NCBI GenBank assembly: GCA_963997925.1
Contig: CAXEOX010000068.1
Span: 1 to 16,896 of the forward strand
Length of the DNA stretch: 16,896 bases
Source: UBA11650 sp963997925
GTDB lineage: Bacteria; Chloroflexota; Dehalococcoidia; Lucifugimonadales; UBA3495
Reading direction: 5' to 3'
Shown: piece by piece, positions 6,209-14,730 of the stretch
Layout of the letters: each line of letters starts with the position of its first letter
Position numbering within the stretch: position 1 is the stretch's first letter
The notes under the pieces: model-generated
Seen by the model: the letters and a program-made list of their open reading frames with translations, nothing else
What the model was told of the DNA's origin: nothing
The model's database searches: none
Made by a program: the position numbers and the translations under genes

Positions 6209-6445
6209 TTAGTGTTCGCCTGGGGCACGCGTTCCCAGAGGTTTGGTCCGGATGGGTTTGGTGACTGCTCTGATGTTGTTCTGAAGATCGGCGGGATCGA
6301 TGCCGTGAACACTCTGTATGTGTTTGCTGACATCGGCTACCACGTCATCGGCTGTTTCGGCTTGGGCCATGTATCGGCAGGGGTCTCCATTCTCGTCCAA
6401 GGCCAACGAGAGCATCCAGTTACAGCGCACGTATTGCGTTGGCAT
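6209..6445 (-). CDS. DUF1059-like small protein
   Basis: This 78-residue protein has the DUF1059-like pattern of an N-terminal cysteine segment (VRCNWML), a second cysteine (GDPCRYMAQAET), an acidic helix (ADDVVADVSKHIQSVHGI) and a C-terminal basic tail. The Cys, Cys and His positions could bind a metal, but this is not established. The ATG at 6445 has AGGAGG 8 nt upstream (6454-6459), giving a firm start. It is convergent with the Lin0512 gene and divergent from the BNR gene, so it is probably transcribed alone. Its role is unknown. Confidence 0.75.
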   Translation of the reverse strand: MPTQYVRCNWMLSLALDENGDPCRYMAQAETADDVVADVSKHIQSVHGIDPADLQNNIRAVTKPIRTKPLGTRAPGEH

Positions 6446-6775
6446 TTGCTAATCCTCCTAGGAATTTCCCACCGGGCCGCTCCGGCAAACCTCAATGGTC
6501 CACCCAAACGTTCAACCCAGCGGAGATTTCGCCCCAATTATACACATTACGGCAAGCCTGACACCAGTCTTTTTCACCTGATTTGGGCGGACAGTCGCTA
6601 ACCAGCTATAAAATGCTCTGAATCAAGAGTCATATTCACGGTCGATATAAGGCAGTCTACCTCGTGAAAAAAGCTCGTATAGTACATTCGGCAGAGTGCT
6701 ATCCTTGTGGTGTTGCGTGACAAAATGCCGGCTCATGCGCATCCAAATCACTCCATAAAATAAAGGTGATGAGCC
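6446..6775. other. divergent intergenic region with candidate promoter boxes
   Basis: There is no coding sequence in these 330 bases. On the minus strand a perfect TATAAT (6537-6542) lies about 92 nt upstream of the DUF1059-like gene, but without a good -35. On the plus strand TTGGGC (6583-6588) and TATAAA (6607-6612), 18 nt apart, form a modest promoter for the BNR gene. Confidence 0.4.
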
Positions 6776-7906
6776 ATGACACAGGGTTCGACGGCTACAA
6801 AGGGCAACGTTCTCGTGTTGGTTGGCACCCGGAAAGGGGCTTTTATATTGTCCAGCGATGACTCCAGAAAGGACTGGCTGGTATCCGGCCCCCACAGTCC
6901 AGGGAGCGAGGTGTACCACGTTTCCTACGACCCTAGAAACGGTGGGACCGTCTTCGCAGCGGTCAACCAGATGATTTGGGGACCGACAGTGCAGCGCAGC
7001 CACGATCTTGGAGCCACCTGGTTGTCGCCGGAAGACCCGCCCCGTTTCATCAGCGGCATCGCCGACCGGGTAGACCAGGTTTGGCACGTGGAGCCTGGAA
7101 GAGCTGAGGAGCCGGGTTCTGTTTATCTGGGAGTTGCCCCGGCGGCCCTGTTTAGAAGCGACGATTACGGGTCCACCTGGAATGAGATTGCCAGCCTGTC
7201 TAAACACCCTTCCCGCAGTCAATGGCAACCGGGTTTGGGCGGCTTGTGCCTCCACAGCATCGTTCCGGATCCGTCGGACGCCAACCGGATGTGGGTTGGA
7301 ATCTCGGCGGTTGGAGTATTCGGCACCACCGATTCCGGTGAAACTTGGACCACTATGAATCAGGGAGTTAGGGCCGATTTTCTCCCTGACCCGCTACCTG
7401 ATTTCGGCCAATGCCCACACAAGGTTTTGGCCCATCATGCCAGGCCCGGACTGCTTTATCAGCAGAACCACTGCGGAGTATATAGAAGTGAGTCGGCGGG
7501 CGAGAATTGGCAGGACATAACCGAGGGATTGCCCTCCCAGTTCGGATTTGTGTTGGGGCTCCACTCTCAAGACCCCGACACTCTGTTCGTGCTTCCGGAA
7601 GACCAGGTTTTGGGACAAGACGTGGGGGGCGGTCAGCGCTACGTCACCGAAGCCAAGTTCCGGGTTTACCGCAGCCGGAACGGAGGCCGGGACTAGGAGC
7701 CGCTGACGCAAGGATTGCCCCAAGAAAATGCCTACCTGCATGTCCTCAGAGAAGGAATGGCCACCGACAGCCTGGACGATTGCGGCATCTACGTCGGCAC
7801 GACAACCGGGCAGCTCTTTCACAACCGGAACAACGGCGACAACTGGGAATTATTGATGGAACACCTGCTGCCTATCTTGTCGATCGAATGTGGAGTAGCC
7901 CCGTAA
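6776..7906 (+). pseudogene. BNR/Asp-box beta-propeller (exo-alpha-sialidase-like) gene interrupted by TAG
   Basis: The full frame has 376 positions and is broken by a TAG at 7694-7696 (codon 307). Asp-box motifs of the S-x-D-x-G-x-T-W type recur on both sides: SHDLGATW (75-82), SDDYGSTW (128-135), TDSGETW (185-191), SESAGENW (237-244), SRNGGRD directly before the stop, and NRNNGDNW after it. The stop falls where the Asp-box tryptophan is expected, so TGG to TAG is the simplest explanation. No signal peptide is seen, so it is probably a cytoplasmic propeller of the glycosyl-hydrolase/photosystem-stability type, not a secreted sialidase. The ribosome binding site AAGGTGAT is well placed. The upstream part could still give a 306-residue truncated protein. 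The downstream part has no deletion or frameshift, so the break is recent or a sequencing error. Confidence 0.75.
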
Positions 7907-7936
7907 CCTGCTGGTTAATTTCGAAGGAGTGGAAAT

Positions 7937-8053
7937 ATGCCGGGTGAAGACAGCTACACATTGAAGGAAGCCGGCCAGGCCATTGCCAATGAGGAAGACT
8001 GGAGCATATTTCTTGATGATTTGCAGGCTGGACAATGGTTCGGGTTAAGGTAG
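7937..8053 (+). CDS. small hypothetical protein, 38 residues
   Basis: A short frame starts at the ATG at 7937, with AAGGAG 8 nt upstream, and ends at TAG. The protein is acidic (MPGEDSYTLKEAGQAIANEE and so on) with two tryptophans and a probable N-terminal helix followed by DWSIFLDDLQAGQWFGLR. It lies 30 bp after the BNR frame in the same direction and may share its transcript. I do not recognise a family. The good ribosome binding site and protein-like composition support it, but it is short. Confidence 0.5.
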   Translation: MPGEDSYTLKEAGQAIANEEDWSIFLDDLQAGQWFGLR

Positions 8054-8110
8054 CGGGCCAATCTTCGTCGATGCTCTCCGGCCTCCGCGCAGATCGTCTG
8101 TAGGATAAAC

Positions 8111-8317
8111 ATGCCCGATATAGTAACACTACTAATTCTCTGGGGAGTTGTAGTAGCCGCGCTGGGATTCGGATTAGTGGGATTCACGCTACATATCAAA
8201 GATGAGGTTCGCAAGGGACACCGGGCTGTTTGGGTATACGGCCCCTTGGTGTTGGCTGCCATGGCCGCAATTGGAGTCTGGATAATTAGGAGCTGGATTC
8301 TCAACTGGGGCAACTAG
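8111..8317 (+). CDS. small two-helix membrane protein
   Basis: This 68-residue protein has two hydrophobic segments, about residues 4-26 (IVTLLILWGVVVAALGFGLVGF) and 43-62 (GPLVLAAMAAIGVWIIR). They are joined by a charged loop, HIKDEVRKGHR, which would face the cytoplasm if both ends are outside. No catalytic motif is seen. A weak AGGA precedes the ATG. It is on the same strand as the BNR gene and the 38-residue ORF, and is convergent with hyuB. The function is unknown. Confidence 0.65.
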   Translation: MPDIVTLLILWGVVVAALGFGLVGFTLHIKDEVRKGHRAVWVYGPLVLAAMAAIGVWIIRSWILNWGN

Positions 8318-8374
8318 CCTAAACTACTCCCACTCTGTGGAAATATCTAGTGGCTAACCTGGATCCGCCTGCTA

Positions 8375-9961
8375 CTAATCCTCGGGAGCGCCCCACCCGC
8401 CACCGCCCGGTGTTCTGATGCTCAGTACGTCGCCCGCTTCCACGTCCAACGTCTCTTTCCCGGCCAGGTGTACCTCTTCGTAGCCCCCTCTTAGCAGCAC
8501 GTTTTCACCGGTCTCGCCGTGGTGGCCTCCATGGAATCCCGGGGGTGCGAACTTCCGCCTTTCGGACAGGATGGTTACTCTGGCAGGGGACAGGAACTCC
8601 ACATCCCTCACCAAACCGTCGCCCCCCTTGTATTTGCCATCCCCGCCCGTCCCGCGCCGCAGAGCGTACTTCTTCAAGCGCAACGGGAAAGCGAACTCCA
8701 GTGCTTCGACAGGGGTGTTCATGGTGTTGGTCATGTGGGTGTGGATGCCCGAGATACCATCCTTGGTGGGACGGGCGCCCATGCCGCCGGCGATGGTTTC
8801 ATAGTAAACGAAGGGTTTGTTCCGGTCCAGATCATGACCGCCGACCAGCAGGTTGTTCATCGTGCCTTGGCTGGACGCCGGCATCAACTCTGGCAGGGCT
8901 TGGGATAAAGCCGATAGCAGAACGTCGGTTATCCGCTGGGAAGTCTCCACGTTGCCCCCTGCCACGCCCCGTTGCGGCTCAGGATTAACCAGAGTGCCCA
9001 GGGGCGTGATGATGTGAACCGGACGGAGACAGCCCTGGTTGGCTGGCGCGTCACCTCCGACGATGCACCGAATCACATACAGACACGCTGAAACAGTAAC
9101 GGCTTGAGGGGCGTTGATGCAACCGGGCCGTTGGGGAGACGTCCCGGTGAAATCCATGGTTATCTCATCCCCGGCAACGGTTACGCACACGCGGATAGGC
9201 ACTGGTTGCTCGCTCAACCCGTCGTCATCCATGTAGTCCAGCACTTCATAAACGCCGTCGGGGATACGGGAGATTGTTTGGCGAGTCAAACGCTCCGAAT
9301 AGTCCAGCAGGGCCGCCATATGCTCCTGGGTTTCATCATTGCCGTAGCGTTGGATGATGTCTTGCAGACGGCGCTCCCCAACCCTAATCGAGGCGATCTG
9401 GGCGGCCAAGTCTCCCTTGCGTTCTTCCGGAGTGCGTGAGTTCCGGCATATCAGCTGGATGATTTCCTGATTAAGCCTTCCTCCCCGAACCAGTTTTATG
9501 GGAGGGATTATCGTCCCTTCTTGATATAGCTCGGTGGACAAAGGGAGGGATCCGGGGGTCATGCCACCGACATCGGCGTGATGGCCCCTATTGGCTACAA
9601 AACCGGCCAGTTTCTTTACGCCGTTTTCCTCGGCATATACCGGCGCGACGAGGGTGATGTCCGGTAGGTGGGTTCCGCCCAGGTATGGGTCGTTCAGGAT
9701 GACCATGTCTCCTGGCCGAAGGCCGTTGGGGAAGGTATCGATAGCTGCCCGCACCGAAGCCGGCATGGCCCCCAAGTGCACCGGAACATGAGCGGCTTGC
9801 GCCACCATCTGGGCTTCGGGATTGAACACGGCGCAGGAAAAGTCCCGGCGTTCCTTGATGTTGGGAGAGTAAGCAGTACGTTGTAACGCCACGCCCATCT
9901 CTTCGGACACGGAGACGAACAAGCTTTTGAATACTTCCAGGCTTATGGGGTCGACGGGCAT
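8375..9961 (-). CDS. hyuB: hydantoinase B/oxoprolinase family protein (HyuB)
   Basis: This 528-residue protein is the B subunit of a hydantoinase/5-oxoprolinase-type enzyme, which opens cyclic amides such as hydantoins in an ATP-dependent reaction with HyuA. Landmarks are DPISLEVFKSLFVSVSEEMG at the N-terminus, QRTAYSPNIKERRDFSCAVF, GDMVILNDPYLGGTHLPDI, MDFTGTSPQ, and the glycine-rich end IRTPGGGGWGAPED. The ATG at 9961 is preceded by GAGGTGG; the open frame continues to a start at 10105, but those 48 residues resemble translated spacer. It is the last gene of the hyuA, methyltransferase, PIG-L, hyuB cluster, unusual because hyuA and hyuB are more often adjacent. The true substrate is unknown; acetophenone or acetone carboxylase relatives share this fold. 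Confidence 0.9.
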   Translation of the reverse strand: MPVDPISLEVFKSLFVSVSEEMGVALQRTAYSPNIKERRDFSCAVFNPEAQMVAQAAHVPVHLGAMPASVRAAIDTFPNGLRPGDMVILNDPYLGGTHLPDITLVAPVYAEENGVKKLAGFVANRGHHADVGGMTPGSLPLSTELYQEGTIIPPIKLVRGGRLNQEIIQLICRNSRTPEERKGDLAAQIASIRVGERRLQDIIQRYGNDETQEHMAALLDYSERLTRQTISRIPDGVYEVLDYMDDDGLSEQPVPIRVCVTVAGDEITMDFTGTSPQRPGCINAPQAVTVSACLYVIRCIVGGDAPANQGCLRPVHIITPLGTLVNPEPQRGVAGGNVETSQRITDVLLSALSQALPELMPASSQGTMNNLLVGGHDLDRNKPFVYYETIAGGMGARPTKDGISGIHTHMTNTMNTPVEALEFAFPLRLKKYALRRGTGGDGKYKGGDGLVRDVEFLSPARVTILSERRKFAPPGFHGGHHGETGENVLLRGGYEEVHLAGKETLDVEAGDVLSIRTPGGGGWGAPED

Positions 9962-10082
9962 CGGCCACCTCTCATGTGGAATAGCTTCTTGAATGTGGTC
10001 TAGTTGGTCTGATCTATGTTGGTTGATGCGAGCGGGCCACCCCAATCCAAAGCTTCCCACATGAAGGGGGAAGGGACAAGGA
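9962..10082 (-). other. spacer between the PIG-L and hyuB genes with a hairpin
   Basis: These 121 bases hold no gene. CTTCCC (10053-10058) and GGGAAG (10068-10073) can form a 6-bp hairpin shortly after the PIG-L stop. The spacing is larger than elsewhere in the cluster, so partial termination or a secondary promoter for hyuB is possible. No clear promoter boxes were found. Confidence 0.3.
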
Positions 10083-10943
10083 CTAAAGGCTTGCCAGCAA
10101 ATCATCGTTCTTGGCCGCGTTTTCCGGAAAAACCAGGGTGAAATACTCGGTGCTCATTACTTCCCGCATAAATTCTTCGGGCAGTTGGGCAAATGCGCCG
10201 TCCATCCTCATTTGGGTACGATGTCGATTCAACGACTCTCTCTTGATGTCCACGTAAGCGCTGACATCAAGGATTGTCGTCTCGGCTCCGTCGGGGGTAC
10301 CGATGGTATCAACCATCTGGCTAGCGAATGGAGGTTCGATCCCCATATCCATCATCCTTTGCCACATCCGCCGGAAGTTACTGCGGGGAAAGCAAACGTA
10401 ATAAAGCCGTCGCGGTCCCCAGGGATTGTCTGCTCCAGAGGTGTCTCGGGAGGCAAGGGAGTTTACTACCGCGGGAAATGCTTGGGTCACCGCCTCGCAA
10501 ACACTTATGTGGTCAGGATGCCCGTAGGCGCCAGTAGGGTCGTGGGTCATCACTAGGTCAGGCTTGACCTCAAGCATTATCTCGGTCAATCGCTCCGCAT
10601 GCCTATTCGGTTGAGCTTGCGATAAGGAGTTGGGATGGTCGTTGTCGGCTGTCCCCGCCATTCCCGAATCCCGGTAATGCAGGAACCGAACTTCCTGGAT
10701 GCCGGTAACAGTCATGGCATCCCGCAACTCCGCCTGACGCACTTGGTACAGGTTCTCCGGGGTGGCCAGAGCCGGATCGCTAATCTCTCCGACATCGCCG
10801 TTAGTGGCGCATACCAGGGTCACGTGGGCACCCCGGTCCACTAACATCGCCAGAGTGCCGCCGGATCCGAACCCTTCATCGTCGGGATGAGCAAAGCACC
10901 CGAGAACGGATAGCCCGGACAAGTCCTTGGAGTTACTAACCAT
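10083..10943 (-). CDS. PIG-L/LmbE family N-acyl deacetylase
   Basis: This 286-residue protein belongs to the zinc-dependent PIG-L family, which removes acyl groups from N-acetylglucosamine-type amides and related substrates (for example MshB and Mca of thiol metabolism). The zinc and catalytic motif AHPDDE is at residues 18-23 and the second ligand motif GHPDH at 141-145, with the fold typical of the family between them (VTLVCATNGDVGE, HYRDSGM). There is no signal peptide, so it acts in the cytoplasm. The ATG at 10943 is used; a TTG one codon earlier shares the AAGGAG site. It lies between the methyltransferase and hyuB genes on one strand, which suggests one pathway acting on amide bonds. 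The substrate is unknown. Confidence 0.9.
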   Translation of the reverse strand: MVSNSKDLSGLSVLGCFAHPDDEGFGSGGTLAMLVDRGAHVTLVCATNGDVGEISDPALATPENLYQVRQAELRDAMTVTGIQEVRFLHYRDSGMAGTADNDHPNSLSQAQPNRHAERLTEIMLEVKPDLVMTHDPTGAYGHPDHISVCEAVTQAFPAVVNSLASRDTSGADNPWGPRRLYYVCFPRSNFRRMWQRMMDMGIEPPFASQMVDTIGTPDGAETTILDVSAYVDIKRESLNRHRTQMRMDGAFAQLPEEFMREVMSTEYFTLVFPENAAKNDDLLASL

Positions 10944-10975
10944 CAACCAGTCTCCTTATCTTTAACAAAACCCCT

Positions 10976-11803
10976 TTATGGGGCATTGGTTGGATGCCAC
11001 GAAACCAGGGCAGGGCGCAGGGGTTGGGAATCTTTGATCCGGAATACGCCTTCCTCTTCCATTAATAAGCCGGGCAGTATCCGCTCCAGCCGGTCAGCTT
11101 CCGGGCTTCCGTCCGCCAGATAGAGGCGGCGGCTGAGCTGGGTTATCGCTTGTTCCAAAGTGTCGAATCCCCGGGCCGGTTGCGGCGGCATCAAGTCCAC
11201 TTGATAGCTTATCTCTAGTTCTTCCAGCACTTCCCTAAGTTGGGGCAAGCTGGGCAGAGCCAGACGTTCTTGTCCGTGGACTTCCTTCCAGAGCGCGTAG
11301 ATCTGGCTTTGGGGAGGAGCGTTGTGAACCACCACCAATACGGTATTTCTAGCGTGGGATCCCAGCTTTTTCAAGAAGCCGCCGATGTCACGGATGGTGT
11401 ACAGAACGTGAGCGCACAGGACGACATCTGCCGGATCTACAACGGCGTCTTGCCACTCGTTTTGGACCACAGTTACGTTCGCGATTCCGGATTCCTGGGC
11501 CTGTTGAGTCAGGACCTCCGCCATGCTTTCAGAGGGTTCCACGGCCACCAAACTTCGGCAATTTAGCGCGATGGGTAACGCTAGGCGGCCCCCTCCAGCG
11601 CCAACATCCATGACCGTATCATCCGGTCCGATGAACTCCAACAGATGGTCCACCAAAACGTCACCCGAACGGCGGGGGTCCGCCCGAAATTGGGCGGCGT
11701 AGGGACGCCAGTGATCGACAGGAGGAGGTACGGACCCACGCAACTCGTCCGACTGGGCGTGCTCCACCTCTACCATCTGCCGCCAACGTTCGGCGGCTAG
11801 CAT
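10976..11803 (-). CDS. class I SAM-dependent methyltransferase
   Basis: This 275-residue protein has a Rossmann-type SAM-binding core: motif I MDVGAGGGRLALP (about 65-77), the acidic loop VAVEPSESM, motif II-like WQDAVVDPADVVLCAHVLY, and later strands (NTVLVVVHNAPP). The N-terminal helix MLAAERWRQMVEVEHAQSDELRG is a common lead-in for this type. The ATG at 11803 is chosen. A GTG at 11842, 10 nt after the hyuA stop, is possible; the open frame back to 11881 only overlaps hyuA. It follows hyuA and precedes the PIG-L gene at 32 bp, so it is operonic. A small molecule is the likely acceptor, but it cannot be named. Confidence 0.85.
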   Translation of the reverse strand: MLAAERWRQMVEVEHAQSDELRGSVPPPVDHWRPYAAQFRADPRRSGDVLVDHLLEFIGPDDTVMDVGAGGGRLALPIALNCRSLVAVEPSESMAEVLTQQAQESGIANVTVVQNEWQDAVVDPADVVLCAHVLYTIRDIGGFLKKLGSHARNTVLVVVHNAPPQSQIYALWKEVHGQERLALPSLPQLREVLEELEISYQVDLMPPQPARGFDTLEQAITQLSRRLYLADGSPEADRLERILPGLLMEEEGVFRIKDSQPLRPALVSWHPTNAP

Positions 11804-11852
11804 TTCAGGCGGTTCTCGATCGATCTGCTTAAACCGACACACTTTTCCAAGC

Positions 11853-13886
11853 TCATACCATCTCCAGCAGCAGGTTGCCATGGCTGTCCACCGAACCGGC
11901 CCAACCCGGCGGCATCACAATGGTGGTGTCCATCTGTAGGACGATGGCCGGACCGGCGATTTGGTTGCCGGTTCCCAATTTATCCCGGTCGTACAGTCGT
12001 GTGGTGGTCGCACCGCTGGAGAACACGACTTGCGCCTCTCCCAACAATGCGTCTTTGGAATCAGGGGCCGGAGTTTTCGTGTTGACTACCTGGGGTTTAT
12101 CCAACTCCAATCCAAGTTTGAAGCGGAGATTAACAATCTCTACTGCCTCGCTTTTGTCGGCGTAACCGAACCGCTGTAGGTGGGCTTTGTAGAAACTATC
12201 GGCGATGGACCGGCGCATTCGTTCCGTGTCTATCCGGCGAGAAGGCGACGGATAATCGATGGTCAATTCGAAGGATTGGCCGACGTAGCGAACGTCCAAG
12301 AACCGCTGGGGTTGCATGCGGTCCATGGGCAGTCCCTCATCCTCCAACTCCTCTCTGGCCAGACCTTCCATGCCATGGAATTCTTCGTCCAGCCGAGCCC
12401 GGTTGATGTCATCTCCCTTTAGCATCACGGTTCGGGAGTAGTCCTTAACTATATCGGCGATGGCGACTCCCAGAGCCGATAGAATCCCGGGACGGGCTGG
12501 CACCAACACTCGGGGGATTCCCAGTTCCTCGGCTAACTCGCAACAATGCATCGGCCCGGCTCCACCGAAGGGCACCAGGGTGAACTGGCGGGGATCGTAA
12601 CCTCGCTCCAGGGAGATTGCCCGAATGGCCCGTTCCATGTTGGCGTTAACCACCCGGATGATTCCCAGAGCAGTATCCTGAGCGCTCAAGGAAATCTCCG
12701 ACGCCATTTGCGCGATCAGATCCTCGGACCGTTGGCGGTCCAGGGCTAATCGTCCGCCGAGGAAATGATCGGGAAGCATCCGGCCCAGAGCAAGATTAGC
12801 GTCGGTGACCGTGATTTGGTCCCCTTTTCCGTAGCACGCCGGGCCCGGATCCGCCCCGGCCGATTGGGGGCCCACCGCCAATGCGCCACCGCTGTCCACC
12901 CGGGCGATGGAGCCGCCGCCAGCGCCGACGGTGTGTATCTCAATCATCGGCACACTGATGGGGTATCCACCAACCTGGGAACCCGTGGTTTCTTTTATCC
13001 GCGACGGACACAAGGAAACATCGGTGGACGTGCCACCCATATCCAATGTGATAATGTCCGGATAGCCAGCCTGAACACCGGTGTAGAACGCCCCCACCAC
13101 CCCGCCGGCGGGACCGCTGAGGATGGTGCGCACCGGTTGGTCCGCCGCTAACCGGGCCGTGATGCTGCCGCCGGAGGACTGCATTATGCGGAGTCCGTGG
13201 CCCAGGGAGTTCTCCAAGCTGGTGAGGTATCGCCTCATGATTTGGCCAACGTAGGAGTTAACGACCACGGTGCTGGTTCTTTCGTACTCGCGGAATTCGG
13301 GCAGTATCCGGCTGGAGATGGATATGAAAGGGCGGTTGGGCATCTTTTCCAAAGCGGCCATAACGGCCTCTTCATGAGTGGGGTTCAGGAAGGAAAAGAG
13401 GAACGATACCGCGATGCCATCAACGTCGGCGTCTTTCAGTAGATCCACCAAAGTTTGGATCGCTTCCGGAAGCAGGTCCTCGATGATGGCGCCGTTGTGA
13501 TCCACCCGCTCCGGCAATCCGAAACGCAGTTCCCATGGAGCCAAGGCGGCAGGACGGTCCATGTTCAGGTTATACAGCTCGGAGCGGCTCTGACGGCCAA
13601 TCTCCAGCACGTCTTCAAATCCGAGGGTGGTGACCAGCGCGGTTCTACCACCTTTACCTTCCAGCAAGGCATTGGTTGCGACGGTAGAGCCATGGACGAA
13701 ATCGGCGCCGGATTCCCCATCAGCGTCGACAAGACCAGGACAGGCCTCGCCAACTCCTTGCATGATGCCCACCGACGGATCGCTGGGGGTAGAAGGCAGT
13801 TTGTGGACCTGCAACCGGCCATCTTCCAATACGGCTATGTCGGTGAAAGTGCCGCCCACATCGATTCCGACGATGGTTTTTGCCAT
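11853..13886 (-). CDS. hyuA: hydantoinase A/oxoprolinase family protein (HyuA)
   Basis: This 677-residue protein is the ATP-binding A subunit that pairs with HyuB in hydantoinase or 5-oxoprolinase-type ring opening. It shows the actin-like ATPase phosphate-binding loops: GIDVGGTFTD at residues 7-16 (Hydant_A_N) and LDMGGTSTDVSL in the central hydantoinase A domain. It also has GAGGGSIARVDSGGALAVGPQSAG and the LVPFGGAGPMH segment. The C-terminal region (from about 520) matches the acetophenone-carboxylase-like end domain. The ATG at 13886 follows a G-rich stretch (GGAAGGGG) that is rather far upstream. It is the first gene of the cluster. Length and motifs are complete, so it should be active. 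Confidence 0.92.
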   Translation of the reverse strand: MAKTIVGIDVGGTFTDIAVLEDGRLQVHKLPSTPSDPSVGIMQGVGEACPGLVDADGESGADFVHGSTVATNALLEGKGGRTALVTTLGFEDVLEIGRQSRSELYNLNMDRPAALAPWELRFGLPERVDHNGAIIEDLLPEAIQTLVDLLKDADVDGIAVSFLFSFLNPTHEEAVMAALEKMPNRPFISISSRILPEFREYERTSTVVVNSYVGQIMRRYLTSLENSLGHGLRIMQSSGGSITARLAADQPVRTILSGPAGGVVGAFYTGVQAGYPDIITLDMGGTSTDVSLCPSRIKETTGSQVGGYPISVPMIEIHTVGAGGGSIARVDSGGALAVGPQSAGADPGPACYGKGDQITVTDANLALGRMLPDHFLGGRLALDRQRSEDLIAQMASEISLSAQDTALGIIRVVNANMERAIRAISLERGYDPRQFTLVPFGGAGPMHCCELAEELGIPRVLVPARPGILSALGVAIADIVKDYSRTVMLKGDDINRARLDEEFHGMEGLAREELEDEGLPMDRMQPQRFLDVRYVGQSFELTIDYPSPSRRIDTERMRRSIADSFYKAHLQRFGYADKSEAVEIVNLRFKLGLELDKPQVVNTKTPAPDSKDALLGEAQVVFSSGATTTRLYDRDKLGTGNQIAGPAIVLQMDTTIVMPPGWAGSVDSHGNLLLEMV

Positions 13887-14187
13887 AGGTTAGGTAAATC
13901 CCCTTCCGTTAATCCCGTCTACAGTAGTGCCCAGTGGTCCGCTATCGAGGCGAACCAGACCTCACGGTAGCTACTCGGCCTAAACACCGTTGTTCCGGTA
14001 CAGGCCGCAGTGCATCGAATCCCCGTTTCCAAATAGTACGCTCGTTCCACCTAGCCTACTGGATTCCCGTCTGCACGGGAATGACGAAAGCGTCACTAAC
14101 AAACACCGTCATCACGGCGCAGGCCGGAATCCAGAAATCGCTTGTGAATCAAATTTTGCGAGACACCAACATGGTCTGGAGTAACCG
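13887..14187. other. intergenic region with REP-like repeats, no gene
   Basis: No coding sequence with gene-like composition is present between hyuA and the macro-domain gene. The right half holds the inverted pair of REP-like units listed separately. The left half shows no clear promoter or hairpin; a promoter for the hyuA cluster should lie here but I could not identify one. Confidence 0.5.
14059..14134. repeat. inverted pair of REP-like palindromic units
   Basis: CTGGATTCC (14059-14067) and GGAATCCAG (14126-14134) are exact reverse complements and form the outer ends. Each continues inward into a unit of about 28 bases with its own hairpin (CCCGTCTGCACGGG on the left; the right copy, read on the minus strand, is GGCCTGCGCCG-like), ending in ATGACG. 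This resembles a common dispersed bacterial intergenic repeat (GGATTCCCG...CGGGAATGACG). Confidence 0.75.
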
Positions 14188-14712
14188 CTAAAGTTCGACA
14201 TCAACAGTCTGCATCTCAGCCAGATATGCCTGGTAAGACTCATCGTTGAAACAAACAAAAGTAACTTGATCTATGGAATCATTCTCTTTAAGAAAATCCG
14301 ACACTTCCCTAACTGCGATCTGGGTTGCCAAGTCAACCCGAAACCGGTAGACCCCCGTGCTGATGGCTGGAAAAGCGACGCTTTGAGCTCAAATATCCAC
14401 GGCCAATGTTAGGGAGTTCCGGTAGCACCCGGCCAGCAACTCCTCTTCACTAGAACCACCGCCTTCCCAAACCGGCCCGACGGCGTGAATCACCCAGTGG
14501 GCGAATAGGTTGTACCCCTTGGTAATCTTGGCCTCGCCGGTGCGGCAACCGCCCAATCCCCGGCATTCGGCCAGAAGTTCCGGTCCAGCAGCCTGATGAA
14601 TCGCCCCGTCAACTCCCCCGCCGCCCAGTAGGGGCGGGTTGGCGGAATTAACGATGGCGTCAACCTGCTGTAGGGTAATATCGCCTTGAATGACTGCGAT
14701 TCGTTCGGTCAC
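14188..14712 (-). pseudogene. macro-domain (O-acetyl-ADP-ribose deacetylase-like) gene interrupted by TGA
   Basis: The full frame would encode 174 residues, a normal length for a single macro domain of the YmdB type that hydrolyses O-acetyl-ADP-ribose or removes mono-ADP-ribose. The N-terminal part shows IAVIQGDITLQQVDAIVNSAN, the catalytic-loop Asn and GGGGVDGAIHQAAGP. After an in-frame TGA (14389-14391, codon 108) the frame resumes with SVAFPAISTGVYRF, the second ADP-ribose loop. The TGA lies at a variable surface position just before this strand, not at a cysteine, so it is probably a nonsense mutation (for example CGA to TGA) or an error. The start is a GTG at 14712, without a strong ribosome binding site, 18 nt after the alaX stop. 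Without the second loop a 107-residue product would not be functional. Confidence 0.75.
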
Positions 14713-14730
14713 GATAATCTTGGGTCAGAA

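Noticed and set aside
6623..7255. Minus-strand frame of 210 residues opposite the BNR gene
   Set aside because: It is antisense to a gene with clear repeated Asp-box motifs and has no recognisable domain.
7694..7696. Pyrrolysine or amber read-through in the BNR gene
   Set aside because: The expected residue is tryptophan, one base from TAG, and no other gene here suggests amber recoding. A nonsense mutation or error is simpler.
9962..10105. N-terminal extension of HyuB to 10105
   Set aside because: The 48 extra residues do not resemble the family, and a good ribosome binding site precedes the ATG at 9961.
14389..14391. Selenocysteine in the macro-domain protein
   Set aside because: The position is not a conserved cysteine, and no hairpin with a GGU loop lies 15-25 nt downstream.
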